A DNA stretch of 64,000 nucleotides. Source: Nitrospira lenta. Lineage in GTDB: Bacteria; Nitrospirota; Nitrospiria; Nitrospirales; Nitrospiraceae. This document shows, piece after piece, positions 8,825 to 17,535 of the stretch (positions are counted from its first letter, which is position 1; every line of letters starts with the position of its first letter). The stretch covers positions 124,001 through 188,000 of the forward strand of contig NZ_OUNR01000019.1 in assembly GCF_900403705.1 (NCBI RefSeq), written 5' to 3'. The notes under the pieces are model-generated. The model was given only the letters and a program-made list of their open reading frames with translations, was not told the origin of the DNA and searched no databases. Both the position numbers and the translations under genes were made by a program.

Positions 8825-8900
8825 GCACGAATGTCCTCCTAGTCGACAGGTTCAACGTCGTCGGGACTCTGTACGGACGAAGAGAGAAGGTGCATTACCG

Positions 8901-10754
8901 ATGAATACTGTGAAAGATCCGGTCTGCGGCATGATGCTTCCGATTGGTGAAGGACTCTCTGTCGTCTCTCAGGGACAAGAGTTTCGGTTCTGTTCCGAGC
9001 TCTGCCAACGAACCTTCTTGGCCAGACCAGAACGCTACGCGGTTGCATCGGCAGGAGTGGCGCTTGGCGCTACGGATGTAAGCAGACGCATTGTCTATTT
9101 CTCGATGGAAGTCGCGACGGATGAAGGCATGCCGACCTACAGCGGGGGCTTGGGCGTCCTGGCGGGTGACACGTTGCGATCCTGCGCCGATCTCAAAATC
9201 CCGATTGTTGCGGTCAGTCTGCTTTATAGGCGTGGCTATTTCGAACAGCACCTGGATGAATGGGGTAATCAGCATGAACAGCCCGTACAGTGGGATCCCT
9301 CGAAGCTCGCCCGGCTGCTCCCGGCGACGGTCCGTGTGTCCATTGAAGGCCGTCCCGTCGTCGTTCAGGCATGGCAGTACGACATCACCGGCCTCACGGG
9401 CTATGTGATTCCCTTGCTGCTCTTAGATACTAATGTCGAGGAGAACGCGGCCGGCGATCGGGACCTGACGAGTGACCTCTATGGTGGCGATGAACGCTAC
9501 CGTCTGGCTCAGGAAGTTGTCTTAGGCATCGGCGGGGTCAGAATGCTCCGAGCCCTGGGCTATACCCACATTGAACGGTTCCACATGAACGAAGGCCATG
9601 CGGCCGTGCTGGCCCTTGAGCTGCTAGGCGAGCGTAAACAGGGAGAGCAGGCGGCCTGGGATTTCGATGGAGTGAGGCGGGCCTGCATTTTCACCACCCA
9701 CACCCCCGTGCCGGCCGGCCATGATCAGTTCTCGTATGAGCTGGTGAAGCAGATGCTTGGCGACACCACGCCGCTGGAAGTTCTGCAGATGCTGGGCGGC
9801 AGAGACCGGCTGAACATGACGCTCCTGGCCTTGAATATGAGCACCTACGTGAACGGGGTCGCCAAGCGTCACGGGGAAGTCTCGCAGGACATGTTTCCGG
9901 GGTATGCCATCGACTCCATTACGAATGGGGTGCATTCGGCCACCTGGACAGCTCCCAGCTTCCAGCAGCTCTATGACCGGCATATCCCTGGCTGGCGAAC
10001 TGATCCTTTCGCCCTCCGCCATGCCATCAGCATTCCGACCCAAGAGATCTGGGCCGCGCATGTCGACGCCAAGCGGCGATTGCTCGGAGAGGTTCGGAAA
10101 CGGACACCCGTGCCCTTTCGCGACGACGCGCTGACCATTGGATTCGCACGTCGCGCCACCCAATATAAGCGGGCGGAGCTGGTCTTTTCAGAGCCGAGCC
10201 AGTTGATCGATATGGCCCGCACAGTGGGCCCGATCCAATTCATGTTTGCGGGGAAGGCCCATCCCAAGGACGAGTCGGGGAAAGAAATCATTCGACGGAT
10301 CATCCGCATCGCCGAGCAGCTCAAGCTGGAGATTCCAATCGTCTACTTAGTGGATTACGACCTGGACTTGGCCAAGCTCCTCACCTCCGGCGTCGATCTC
10401 TGGTTGAACACACCCCTGCGTCCGTTGGAAGCCTCCGGAACCTCTGGCATGAAGGCCGCGCACAACGGCGTGCCCAGCTTGAGCGTCCTCGACGGCTGGT
10501 GGGTGGAAGGCTATGTCGAAGGTGTGACGGGGTGGTCTATTGGGCGCGGGGCTTCTGATGCCCCTTCACGGGAGGGGAGCGGAGCCCAGGATGCCCGTGA
10601 GCTCTACGACAAGCTGCGCGGGGTGATTGCGCCCTTGTTCTATCAGGACCGAGCGCGATGGAGCGAGATCATGCGGTCGACCATTGCCTTCAACGCTTCC
10701 TTCTTCAACACGCACCGCATGGTGCAACAGTATACGGCGAATGCCTATGTCTGA
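8901..10754 (+). CDS. glgP: Alpha-glucan phosphorylase with N-terminal YHS domain
   Basis: About 617 residues from ATG 8901. Residues 1-50 are a YHS/TRASH-like metal-binding domain (KDPVCGMML, then FCSELCQRTFLARPERY). From about residue 70 the GlgP family begins: YFSMEVATDEGMPTYSGGLG, HMNEGHAAVLALELLGE, TTHTPVPAGHDQF, and the cofactor-lysine segment EASGTSGMKAAHNGVPSLSV. The reaction is phosphorolysis of glycogen or maltodextrin to glucose-1-phosphate. A YHS domain fused to a phosphorylase is unusual and suggests metal-linked control. The next gene overlaps its stop by 8 bp, so the genes are co-transcribed. Upstream in-frame sequence to 8625 is a shadow of the DUF2934 gene. Confidence 0.87.
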   Translation: MNTVKDPVCGMMLPIGEGLSVVSQGQEFRFCSELCQRTFLARPERYAVASAGVALGATDVSRRIVYFSMEVATDEGMPTYSGGLGVLAGDTLRSCADLKIPIVAVSLLYRRGYFEQHLDEWGNQHEQPVQWDPSKLARLLPATVRVSIEGRPVVVQAWQYDITGLTGYVIPLLLLDTNVEENAAGDRDLTSDLYGGDERYRLAQEVVLGIGGVRMLRALGYTHIERFHMNEGHAAVLALELLGERKQGEQAAWDFDGVRRACIFTTHTPVPAGHDQFSYELVKQMLGDTTPLEVLQMLGGRDRLNMTLLALNMSTYVNGVAKRHGEVSQDMFPGYAIDSITNGVHSATWTAPSFQQLYDRHIPGWRTDPFALRHAISIPTQEIWAAHVDAKRRLLGEVRKRTPVPFRDDALTIGFARRATQYKRAELVFSEPSQLIDMARTVGPIQFMFAGKAHPKDESGKEIIRRIIRIAEQLKLEIPIVYLVDYDLDLAKLLTSGVDLWLNTPLRPLEASGTSGMKAAHNGVPSLSVLDGWWVEGYVEGVTGWSIGRGASDAPSREGSGAQDARELYDKLRGVIAPLFYQDRARWSEIMRSTIAFNASFFNTHRMVQQYTANAYV

Positions 10755-11001
10755 TCGTCGCTCGAGCCCGTCAAGTCGTTCCTGGATCGCGCTCTGCGCC
10801 TTTCTGGCGATCACGGGGTTTTTCCTGCTGACCGAACATCGGGCCCATCTCTTTGGCCTGCTGCCGTATCTGTTGCTGCTCGCGTGCCCGCTGCTTCATC
10901 TGTTCTTGCATGGCAGGCATGGTCACGACGAAGCACCAAACCGCCCGGCCTCAGAGTCGGTCCATGACGCTGACCATGCGGGAGGACACAGACATGACTA
11001 G
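10747..11001 (+). CDS. DUF2933 small membrane protein
   Basis: 84 residues beginning MSDRRSSPSSRSWIALC. Two hydrophobic segments (ALCAFLAITGFFLL; LFGLLPYLLLLACPLLHLFL) are followed by a His-rich tail (HGRHGHDEAP, DADHAGGHRHD). This is the DUF2933 pattern, often found near heavy-metal resistance or sugar phosphorylase genes. It overlaps the phosphorylase stop by 8 bp and the next gene by 8 bp. Probable inner-membrane location; the His tail could bind metal ions. Confidence 0.68.
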   Translation: MSDRRSSPSSRSWIALCAFLAITGFFLLTEHRAHLFGLLPYLLLLACPLLHLFLHGRHGHDEAPNRPASESVHDADHAGGHRHD

Positions 11002-11668
11002 GGAACCTGCCTACGGCCTGTGGTCCTTGGTCCTCATCAATTCCTTGGTCTTCATCATCTTCGCGTTCAGTTTCACCAGACCGCGCACGGCGCGTGATTG
11101 GCGGTCACTGGGCGCCTTTGTCGCCTTTATTGTGGCGCTCTTCACCGAGATGTACGGGTTCCCGTTGACCGTGTATCTCCTGTCCGGGTGGTTGGTCAGC
11201 CAGCATCCGGGGCTTGATGTCTTTTCTCACGAAGCCGGCCATCTATGGCCGACGCTGCTGGGCGTCAAGGCTCACTCCCATTTCGATTTGTTCCATCTCC
11301 TGAGCAGCGCCCTCATTGTCGGCGGCTTCGCACTCCTGGCCTCGGCCTGGAGCGTGTTACATGAAGTCCAACGCACTCATGTGCTGGCCATGACAGGCCC
11401 CTACGCGCACATCCGTCACCCGCAGTATACGGGGTTTATCCTGATCATGCTCGGGTTCTTGGTCCTGTGGCCCACGCTCCCGACGCTGCTGATGTTTCCC
11501 GTGCTCGTGGGCATGTATGCCCGGTTGGCCCAGACCGAGGAGCGCACCATGCGGCAAGAGTTCGGGGAGGTGTACGACCGCTATGCGGCGGTGACTCCCG
11601 GATTCCTGCCAACCCGTCGCCGGCAGCCGTATGAGCCCGAGGACGGAGAAAAACCGGTCTCGCTTTGA
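10994..11668 (+). CDS. Isoprenylcysteine carboxylmethyltransferase-like membrane protein
   Basis: 224 residues, ATG 10994 with ggagg at 10981-10985, overlapping the preceding gene by 8 bp. It has several membrane segments. The C-terminal part carries the ICMT/PEMT-type SAM-binding motif GPYAHIRHPQYTGFILIML, followed by EERTMRQEFGEVYDRYAA and VTPGFLP, typical of this family. The bacterial members are membrane methyltransferases whose substrates are mostly unknown. Cotranscribed with GlgP and DUF2933 genes. Confidence 0.75.
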   Translation: MTREPAYGLWSLVLINSLVFIIFAFSFTRPRTARDWRSLGAFVAFIVALFTEMYGFPLTVYLLSGWLVSQHPGLDVFSHEAGHLWPTLLGVKAHSHFDLFHLLSSALIVGGFALLASAWSVLHEVQRTHVLAMTGPYAHIRHPQYTGFILIMLGFLVLWPTLPTLLMFPVLVGMYARLAQTEERTMRQEFGEVYDRYAAVTPGFLPTRRRQPYEPEDGEKPVSL

Positions 11669-11700
11669 CTGAGGCGGATCGGGGAGAGGCGAGCAGAACG

Positions 11701-14028
11701 ATGGTCATCTGGCATCTCACACCCGACGCGCCACGCGTCCCGTTCTTGGTGAGCGGGGGGCAGCACGCCAATCTTCAGTTCGGCACCTGGCCGATTGAGT
11801 CTGGCCAGCGGATCTGGATCGATTATCGGGTCCTGCACCAGGACGGCACGAAGACCACAGGACAGGTGGCGGGCACCTGGAATTTCAACCGGGAGGCCAA
11901 TAGCTTCTGGTATCTCAACGTTGGGCCATTCACGGACGGGGATCGGGTGGAGTACCGGCTGCGAGGGCAGTCTCTGGCCGGTCCGCGCGACGGCGGAACC
12001 TTCAACTTTGAGGTGGGTCCGAAGCTGCACCTCGCGATCCTCTGGCACCAGCACCAACCGCTCTACAAGGATCTGCAGGCTAAGCGACCACAAGGGGCCT
12101 ACCGGTTTCCCTGGGTGCGGTTGCATGCCATTCGTGATTATTACGCGATGGCGGCCATGCTGGAGCCTTATCCCGACGTGCATCTCACGATCAATCTCAC
12201 GCCAGTCCTCCTGTGGCAGATCGAAGACTATGCCGAACGTGATGCCACAGATCAGGCGCTGGATCTCACGCTCACGGCGGCCGCGCGTCTCTCGGCCGCG
12301 CAGCGCGAGGAACTCCTCAGCACGTTCTTCGAGGCGGACTGGCACGGGCAGATCTACCCCTGGCCCCGCTATCGCGAACTCTTTGCGCAGCGCCGGGACG
12401 GCAAGCTCTTTACTACCCAAGACCTGACCGATCTCCAGATGTGGTTCAACCTGGCGTGGTTCGCGCCAGAGTTTCAGGAAGGACCCGTGTCGCTGCCTGA
12501 TGGGGGGACCGCCTCCGTGGCTGACCTCATCCGACAGGGCAGGGGCTTCACGATGACTCAGATCGAACAGATGGTCGGCGAGCAGCTCACGATCATGCGC
12601 AACGTGGTCGCGATTCATCGACGGCTCCAGGACCGCGGACAGATCGAAGTCTCCACAACCCCTTTTTACCATCCCATTCTCCCCCTGCTCGTGGATACCG
12701 ATCAGGCCACGATCGACCGTGACGGCGCCACGCATCCCACGCGCTTTCACCGGCCGGAGGATGCCACTGTGCAGGTGCATCAGGCCGTGACCTTCTATCT
12801 GGACCGGTTCGGCCATCCGCCGGCGGGGATGTGGCCCGCCGAGGGCGCGGTCGGGCAGCCAGTGGTCTCGCTGTTTGCCGAGGCCGGCATGCACTGGATC
12901 GCCACGGATCGTGGTGTGCTGGAGCGGTCCGGGCAGTACGGATACGACGTTCAGAACCCCAATGTCCTCTGCCAAGGCTATCGGGCAGAAGGCGAAGCGG
13001 GTCGCGGCCTGGCCGTATTTTTCCGGGACACGAGGCTGTCGGACAAGATCGGGTTTCAGTATCAGCGCTATCCGGACCCTCGAGAGGCGGCGATGGACTT
13101 CCTGCGAGAACTCAAGGAACGATTCGCGTGGCGAGTCAATGATCCGCCGAACCGGATCGTGTCCATCATCCTGGACGGTGAAAACGCCTGGGGAGCCTAT
13201 CCGCAGCAGGCGCGGCCGTTCCTGCATGCGCTGTACGCGGCGCTCGCCGGCGATCCTGAGATCCGGACCGTCACGTTCCGCGAATACCTCGAAGGCAATC
13301 CGGCGCGGCGGGTGCCTGCACATTCGCTGACCGCATTGCCTCAAGTGTATGACCTGTTCGAGGCGAGCTGGATCGACGAGAACGGCTCGCGGTCCGGGAA
13401 CGATCTCGGCACCTGGATCGGCGAGGCTGAAGAAAACCGGGCTTGGGACCTCCTGCGGGAAACCCGTGACTGGCTCGATCAGGTCAAGACGACTCCTCGA
13501 CGCCGCGTGCGAGCCTTCGACTCCCTCTACGCGGCCGAGGGCAGCGACTGGTTCTGGTGGTTTGGCGAAGACCAGACTTCGGATTCGGATGCCGACTTCG
13601 ACGATCTGTTCCGACAGCATCTGACCAATGTCTATCGCGCGGCGGATCATACGCCCCCAGTGACCCTCAGGACGTCCATCGTGCCCCATACGCTGATCTG
13701 GACGTTCGCGCGACCGATCGCCTCGATCCGGCCCGAGGACCAGCTGACGATCCGGACCAATTGCGCTGGTCAGCTGCTGTGGAGAATCGATCCCGACGGA
13801 CCCTGGCGAACGGACGAGATGATCCCGGCTGGCGGGGTGATGGCCGCGGTGCACCGCTTCGGAGTCACCCTCGGACCGTTCCCGGCCTCCGTGCGCGCGG
13901 TGGAGTTCCAATTTCAGTGCGCGCATCCCGGGTGCTGCGGTACCGATCCCTGCTGCCGATTCGAACTTCGACGGATCAAGGTCACAGGGGCGTCTTCTGT
14001 GCCGGGGGCAGCGTTCGGAGAGATCTGA
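11701..14028 (+). CDS. Glycoside hydrolase family 57 (amylopullulanase-type)
   Basis: About 775 residues from ATG 11701 (ggggagagg lies upstream; a TTG at 11665 overlapping the previous stop is an alternative). An N-terminal beta-sandwich-like part of about 110 residues is followed by the GH57 catalytic domain, which opens with LAILWHQHQPLYKDLQ, the family's first conserved region. Later come MWPAEGAVGQPVV, ATDRGVLERS and SIILDGENAWGAYP, the last resembling the catalytic region. A C-terminal part ends with a Cys cluster (HPGCCGTDPCC). It would cleave alpha-1,4 and/or alpha-1,6 glucan bonds, matching the phosphorylase upstream. No signal peptide is visible, so cytoplasmic glycogen or dextrin is the likely substrate. 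Confidence 0.85.
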   Translation: MVIWHLTPDAPRVPFLVSGGQHANLQFGTWPIESGQRIWIDYRVLHQDGTKTTGQVAGTWNFNREANSFWYLNVGPFTDGDRVEYRLRGQSLAGPRDGGTFNFEVGPKLHLAILWHQHQPLYKDLQAKRPQGAYRFPWVRLHAIRDYYAMAAMLEPYPDVHLTINLTPVLLWQIEDYAERDATDQALDLTLTAAARLSAAQREELLSTFFEADWHGQIYPWPRYRELFAQRRDGKLFTTQDLTDLQMWFNLAWFAPEFQEGPVSLPDGGTASVADLIRQGRGFTMTQIEQMVGEQLTIMRNVVAIHRRLQDRGQIEVSTTPFYHPILPLLVDTDQATIDRDGATHPTRFHRPEDATVQVHQAVTFYLDRFGHPPAGMWPAEGAVGQPVVSLFAEAGMHWIATDRGVLERSGQYGYDVQNPNVLCQGYRAEGEAGRGLAVFFRDTRLSDKIGFQYQRYPDPREAAMDFLRELKERFAWRVNDPPNRIVSIILDGENAWGAYPQQARPFLHALYAALAGDPEIRTVTFREYLEGNPARRVPAHSLTALPQVYDLFEASWIDENGSRSGNDLGTWIGEAEENRAWDLLRETRDWLDQVKTTPRRRVRAFDSLYAAEGSDWFWWFGEDQTSDSDADFDDLFRQHLTNVYRAADHTPPVTLRTSIVPHTLIWTFARPIASIRPEDQLTIRTNCAGQLLWRIDPDGPWRTDEMIPAGGVMAAVHRFGVTLGPFPASVRAVEFQFQCAHPGCCGTDPCCRFELRRIKVTGASSVPGAAFGEI

Positions 14029-14152
14029 TAGACCCGTTCGTAAGCCCATATGAAGGGCGGAAGGGCGTGCAAGTAACGTTTCGGAGAAGGCGCGCATGCG
14101 CGTAGAGCCGAACCGCCGCAACCGCCTGGAAGAGAGAAAGGTCGATGCTCAA

Positions 14153-14746
14153 ATGAATCCTGGTGCAATGCGAGTGTTGATTGTCGATGACGATGAGGAT
14201 ATTCGTAGAGCCTTGCACGATTTGCTGGAGTCGCAACACTACATGGCCAAGAGCGTCGGGACAGGCGTTCAGGCGCTTGAGCAGGTACGGGATCAACGAT
14301 TTGGGGTCGTGATCCTCGACTTGGAGTTGCCAGATGTGAACGGATTGGAGGTGCTCCGACGACTCAAGGAGGGAGATCCGACATTGCCAATTATTATGCT
14401 GACCGCAACAGCTAACGAGGCCGATAAAACAGCGGCGCTCCACTATGGTGCAAGGGCCTTTTTGACGAAACCGTACAGCAGCCATGCCCTGATATCTGCC
14501 GTGTCAGAGGCGATCAGGAGACCTGACGGCTCTTGGGTGGGGCCTCTGCCAGATCCCGTTAGGGAAAAGGCGACCATGAACCTTGAGGCATCAGCCAAGA
14601 CCATTGATCCAGTGTGCAGGATGGAGGTCATCCCATTCCAAAGCGCGGGGAAGAGCGAGCACGAAGGCGATATCTATTACTTTTGCACCCCAGCGTGTAA
14701 GCAGTTGTTCGAACAGAGTCCACGGCGCTACATCGACAAAGAATGA
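14153..14746 (+). CDS. Response-regulator receiver domain fused to a YHS domain
   Basis: About 197 residues from ATG 14153 (gagagaaagg upstream); ATG 14096 would add 19 residues. Residues 5-120 are a CheY-like receiver (VLIVDDDEDIRRAL; VVILDLELPDVNG with the phosphoacceptor Asp; MLTATA; AFLTKPYS with the conserved Lys). After a linker, the last 50 residues form a YHS domain (IDPVCRMEVI; YYFCTPACKQLFEQSPRRYI). There is no DNA-binding output domain and no histidine kinase nearby. The architecture suggests a phosphorylation-responsive metal-binding module; that role is inference. It shares the YHS type with the phosphorylase at 8901. Confidence 0.82.
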   Translation: MNPGAMRVLIVDDDEDIRRALHDLLESQHYMAKSVGTGVQALEQVRDQRFGVVILDLELPDVNGLEVLRRLKEGDPTLPIIMLTATANEADKTAALHYGARAFLTKPYSSHALISAVSEAIRRPDGSWVGPLPDPVREKATMNLEASAKTIDPVCRMEVIPFQSAGKSEHEGDIYYFCTPACKQLFEQSPRRYIDKE

Positions 14747-14933
14747 TTTCCATGGTGAGTGACATCAAAGAGTGGCGGACCGGATTAGGGGATCAGAAGT
14801 GTTGGTCCGGGAGCATCGATTTGTGAAGCGACACCGACATCATCCTCGCAGCGCGTCCGGTGGAAAAGGGCCGACCTCCACCGGTGCGTGAGCCATGGTT
14901 GTAATGCAGCGGACAGCAAAGAGGAGGCAGGTC

Positions 14934-15935
14934 ATGGAATCTCGTGAATCGCGATCGGCGCGGGCCTGGTCGGTGATCTTGGCTGGTGGGGAAGGCGAGC
15001 GGGTGCGGCCACTGATTGAGCGATGGCTGGGCCGCCATAAGCCGAAACAGTACTGTACGTTTGTGGGATCTCGGTCTATGTTCCAACATACCGTCGATCG
15101 GGCGACCAGACTGACTCCTCCCAAGCGGACCGTGGCCGTGGTGGCGCGTGGGCATCGACCGGACGCCCTCGCACAGCTCAAACAGCGGGGCCTGGGCACC
15201 TTGGTCTTGCAGCCTGAGAATCGCGACACTGCGGCCGGGATTTTCCTGCCCCTGACCTATGTGCGAGCCCGAGATCCCGACGCCACGGTCGTCATCTACC
15301 CATCGGATCATTTTGTCTATCCCGAATCGCGATTTCTGGACGTCGTGCTGCAAGCCACCGGCGTTGCCGAGTCATTGCCAGACCGGATTCTGCTGTTGGG
15401 TGTCATGCCGGATCGTCTTGAGCTCGAATACGGGTGGATCCTGCCAGGGGAGATCTTGCCTGCTGGGGGATTGGATGCGAATGTCCAGGCAGTGCGAGCA
15501 TTCATCGAGAAACCCACCGTAGCGCAGGCGGATGCCGCGCTTGCCCGAAGGGCGCTCTGGAACACCTTCGTCATGGTCAGCAAGATCAGTACGCTTTGGG
15601 AGTTGGGTAGGCAGTGTTTCCCCGACCTCATTCCCCTCTTCGAAAGACTGGAACACGCTCTTGATACGTCAGAGGAAGGCCGCGTGCTCAATTCAATCTA
15701 TGAAGCCATGCCGACGAAGAACTTCTCATCGGACTTATTACAACTGGTTCCGGAATGTGTCGCGGTGATGGAGCTGACCGGAGTGCTGTGGAGTGACTGG
15801 GGCAAGCCGGAACGGATCGTGGAAACGCTCCGGCGCATCGCGAAAACGCCTGCGTTCCCTCCCGCCTGTCTCGATCAGCCCTTCGCCCCAATGCCCGTCG
15901 TTGAAGGTGAACGCTCGGTGGCCGCTAACGTCTGA
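14934..15935 (+). CDS. Mannose-1-phosphate guanylyltransferase-like nucleotidyltransferase
   Basis: 333 residues from ATG 14934, preceded by gaggagg at 14921-14927. The nucleotide-binding start WSVILAGGEGERVRPL is the sugar nucleotidyltransferase P-loop-like motif. The HKPKQYCTFVGSRSMFQHTV segment is typical of mannose-1-phosphate guanylyltransferases, as are LQPENRDTAAGIFLPLTY, VIYPSDHFV and FIEKPT. It would make GDP-mannose from GTP and mannose-1-phosphate. It is shorter than bifunctional ManC/AlgA proteins and lacks the isomerase domain. Context is carbohydrate storage rather than a polysaccharide cluster. Confidence 0.82.
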   Translation: MESRESRSARAWSVILAGGEGERVRPLIERWLGRHKPKQYCTFVGSRSMFQHTVDRATRLTPPKRTVAVVARGHRPDALAQLKQRGLGTLVLQPENRDTAAGIFLPLTYVRARDPDATVVIYPSDHFVYPESRFLDVVLQATGVAESLPDRILLLGVMPDRLELEYGWILPGEILPAGGLDANVQAVRAFIEKPTVAQADAALARRALWNTFVMVSKISTLWELGRQCFPDLIPLFERLEHALDTSEEGRVLNSIYEAMPTKNFSSDLLQLVPECVAVMELTGVLWSDWGKPERIVETLRRIAKTPAFPPACLDQPFAPMPVVEGERSVAANV

Positions 15936-15954
15936 ACAAGAGAAAGGTGTGAGC

Positions 15955-16191
15955 ATGGCAACCCCGTCCCAAGACCGCCAAACGAAGAAATCCTCCCGTA
16001 TCCAGGTCAAGGAAGCACTCAAAGGAGCTGTTCCTGTTCGCGAACCGGGTGAGCAGCCAGCGCATGGTCAAGATGAGCTCACAGCGAGAATTGAAGAGCG
16101 TGCGTATGAATTGTATGTGGAGCGCGGCTGTCGCGAAGGCTATGCTCTTGAGGATTGGCTTGATGCGGAACGGGAGATGCTCGGCCGATGA
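15955..16191 (+). CDS. DUF2934 protein
   Basis: 78 residues, ATG 15955 after agaaaggtgtgagc. A Lys- and Gln-rich N-terminus is followed by the DUF2934 core IEERAYELYVERGCREGYAL and EDWLDAEREML, closely similar to the protein at 8612. No signal peptide. Located 19 bp after the guanylyltransferase gene, so probably on the same transcript. Function unknown. Confidence 0.72.
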   Translation: MATPSQDRQTKKSSRIQVKEALKGAVPVREPGEQPAHGQDELTARIEERAYELYVERGCREGYALEDWLDAEREMLGR

Positions 16192-16315
16192 GCCTCCAGT
16201 CTAATCTAATTGTGGACGCCAATCCTAGTCACAAGGACTTTGAGTGCAGCCAGACAGTATCGGTCGGAGACCCTGAGGCCATCGTTCTGCAGGATATTGC
16301 GTATGGGAAGATAAG

Positions 16316-17047
16316 ATGACCCTCCGAACACTGGCGCTGCCCCTCAAAGTCCTCGCGAGCGTCTTTCTGCTCACAATCGGCGTCGCCTATCTCTTCGCCT
16401 TGGCCTACCTCTATCTGATGGATGTGGAGCCACACACCAAGCATGGAATGGGACTCGTCACCGCCGTGATCATGAAATATTACGGTCAACGGGACACGAC
16501 CAAGCTTGAAGCGGCTCTCCGAGGACCCATGGCGGAGTATGTGAGCGACGCCCAGAGAAAAGTGCTCGTCCAATGGATACGACAGGGAGCGGGCGAAGCC
16601 GAGTTCGCGAAGGTCCAGCCAACCCTGACGCAGGCCTGCGCGGAATGTCACAGCGTGTCATCAGGGACGGGCTTGCCGACGCTGACGTCCTATGCAGAGG
16701 TCGCTCGCTATACCGAGGTGGATCTCGGGCAATCCATCAAGTCACTCGTGCGGGTTTCTCATATTCATCTGTTCGGCATGAGCTTCATCTTTATGTTTAC
16801 CAGTCTCATCTTCGTCTTCAGTGACAGGCCGTCCTCTGTTCGGGCCATTCTCGTGGTGATTCCCTTCCTGGCCATCTGGCTCGACATTGGATCCTGGTGG
16901 TTTACCAAACACGATCCGCTGTTTGCCTACATTGTGATTGGTGGGGGCGTGCTCATGGGCCTGTCACTGGCCCTGCAAATTGGTATCTCGCTCTATGAGA
17001 TGTGGTGGGCTCGAGGAAACGATCGACACACGGGAGACAGACCATGA
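16316..17047 (+). CDS. Membrane-anchored monoheme c-type cytochrome
   Basis: 243 residues with an N-terminal TM helix (VLASVFLLTIGVAYLFALAY), a periplasmic domain carrying one heme motif (CAECH, in LTQACAECHSVSSGTG) and three further membrane helices in the C-terminal half. His residues in SHIHLFGMSF could be additional heme ligands. The architecture suggests a membrane electron carrier, possibly with a b heme. Its stop overlaps the next cytochrome start (ATGA). With the two following genes it forms a cytochrome operon. Confidence 0.72.
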   Translation: MTLRTLALPLKVLASVFLLTIGVAYLFALAYLYLMDVEPHTKHGMGLVTAVIMKYYGQRDTTKLEAALRGPMAEYVSDAQRKVLVQWIRQGAGEAEFAKVQPTLTQACAECHSVSSGTGLPTLTSYAEVARYTEVDLGQSIKSLVRVSHIHLFGMSFIFMFTSLIFVFSDRPSSVRAILVVIPFLAIWLDIGSWWFTKHDPLFAYIVIGGGVLMGLSLALQIGISLYEMWWARGNDRHTGDRP

Positions 17048-17511
17048 CGACTGACTATGCTCAATGGGCAAGAAGGACATGCGGCGCGCTGCTTAGGATG
17101 ATGCTCCAAGCTGGATTGTTGCTGTGTCTCGGGTGGGCTGCTGCGATGGCGGATGAGGGCACCAAGGACGCCATTCCATCCGAGTATGCCGGCAAAATCA
17201 TGCCGATGGGCATGCGCGACGATCCCAAAGCCCGGGTAGCAGGAAAGGACCTTTACGACGGCACGGTCAATCCGGAGGTCAATTGTGCCCGATGTCATGG
17301 GAGTGACGGCAAGCCGACGAAACTCGGCAAGGGCGCGCACGATTTGTCTGATCCGACTGAAGGCGCGAAGCATTCGGACGCCGAATGGTTCTGGCGTCTC
17401 TCCGAGAAAAAGCCTGGCTCCAAGATGCCGGGCTTCAAAGACAAGTTGAGCGAAGAGCAACGATGGCAGGTGATCACATACCTGCGGACCTTGGCGCAGG
17501 CGGGCAGGTAG
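17044..17511 (+). CDS. Periplasmic monoheme cytochrome c
   Basis: 155 residues from ATG 17044, overlapping the preceding stop by 4 bp. A signal peptide (LLLCLGWAAAMA) is followed by a class I cytochrome c: CARCHGSDG heme motif, then KMPGFKDKLSEEQRWQVITY with the axial Met and the C-terminal helix. A soluble periplasmic electron shuttle, probably carrying electrons between the membrane cytochrome encoded upstream and the outer-membrane cytochrome-porin encoded downstream; this order is inferred from gene order. Confidence 0.85.
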   Translation: MTTDYAQWARRTCGALLRMMLQAGLLLCLGWAAAMADEGTKDAIPSEYAGKIMPMGMRDDPKARVAGKDLYDGTVNPEVNCARCHGSDGKPTKLGKGAHDLSDPTEGAKHSDAEWFWRLSEKKPGSKMPGFKDKLSEEQRWQVITYLRTLAQAGR

Positions 17512-17535
17512 ATCGCCTGAGTGGAGGGGGCGCGC

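Noticed and set aside
11581-14121. Long minus-strand reading frame (846 codons) opposite the GH57 gene
   Set aside because: It is a shadow of the GH57 gene in high-G+C DNA; it has no family motif and the + strand gene keeps all GH57 motifs.
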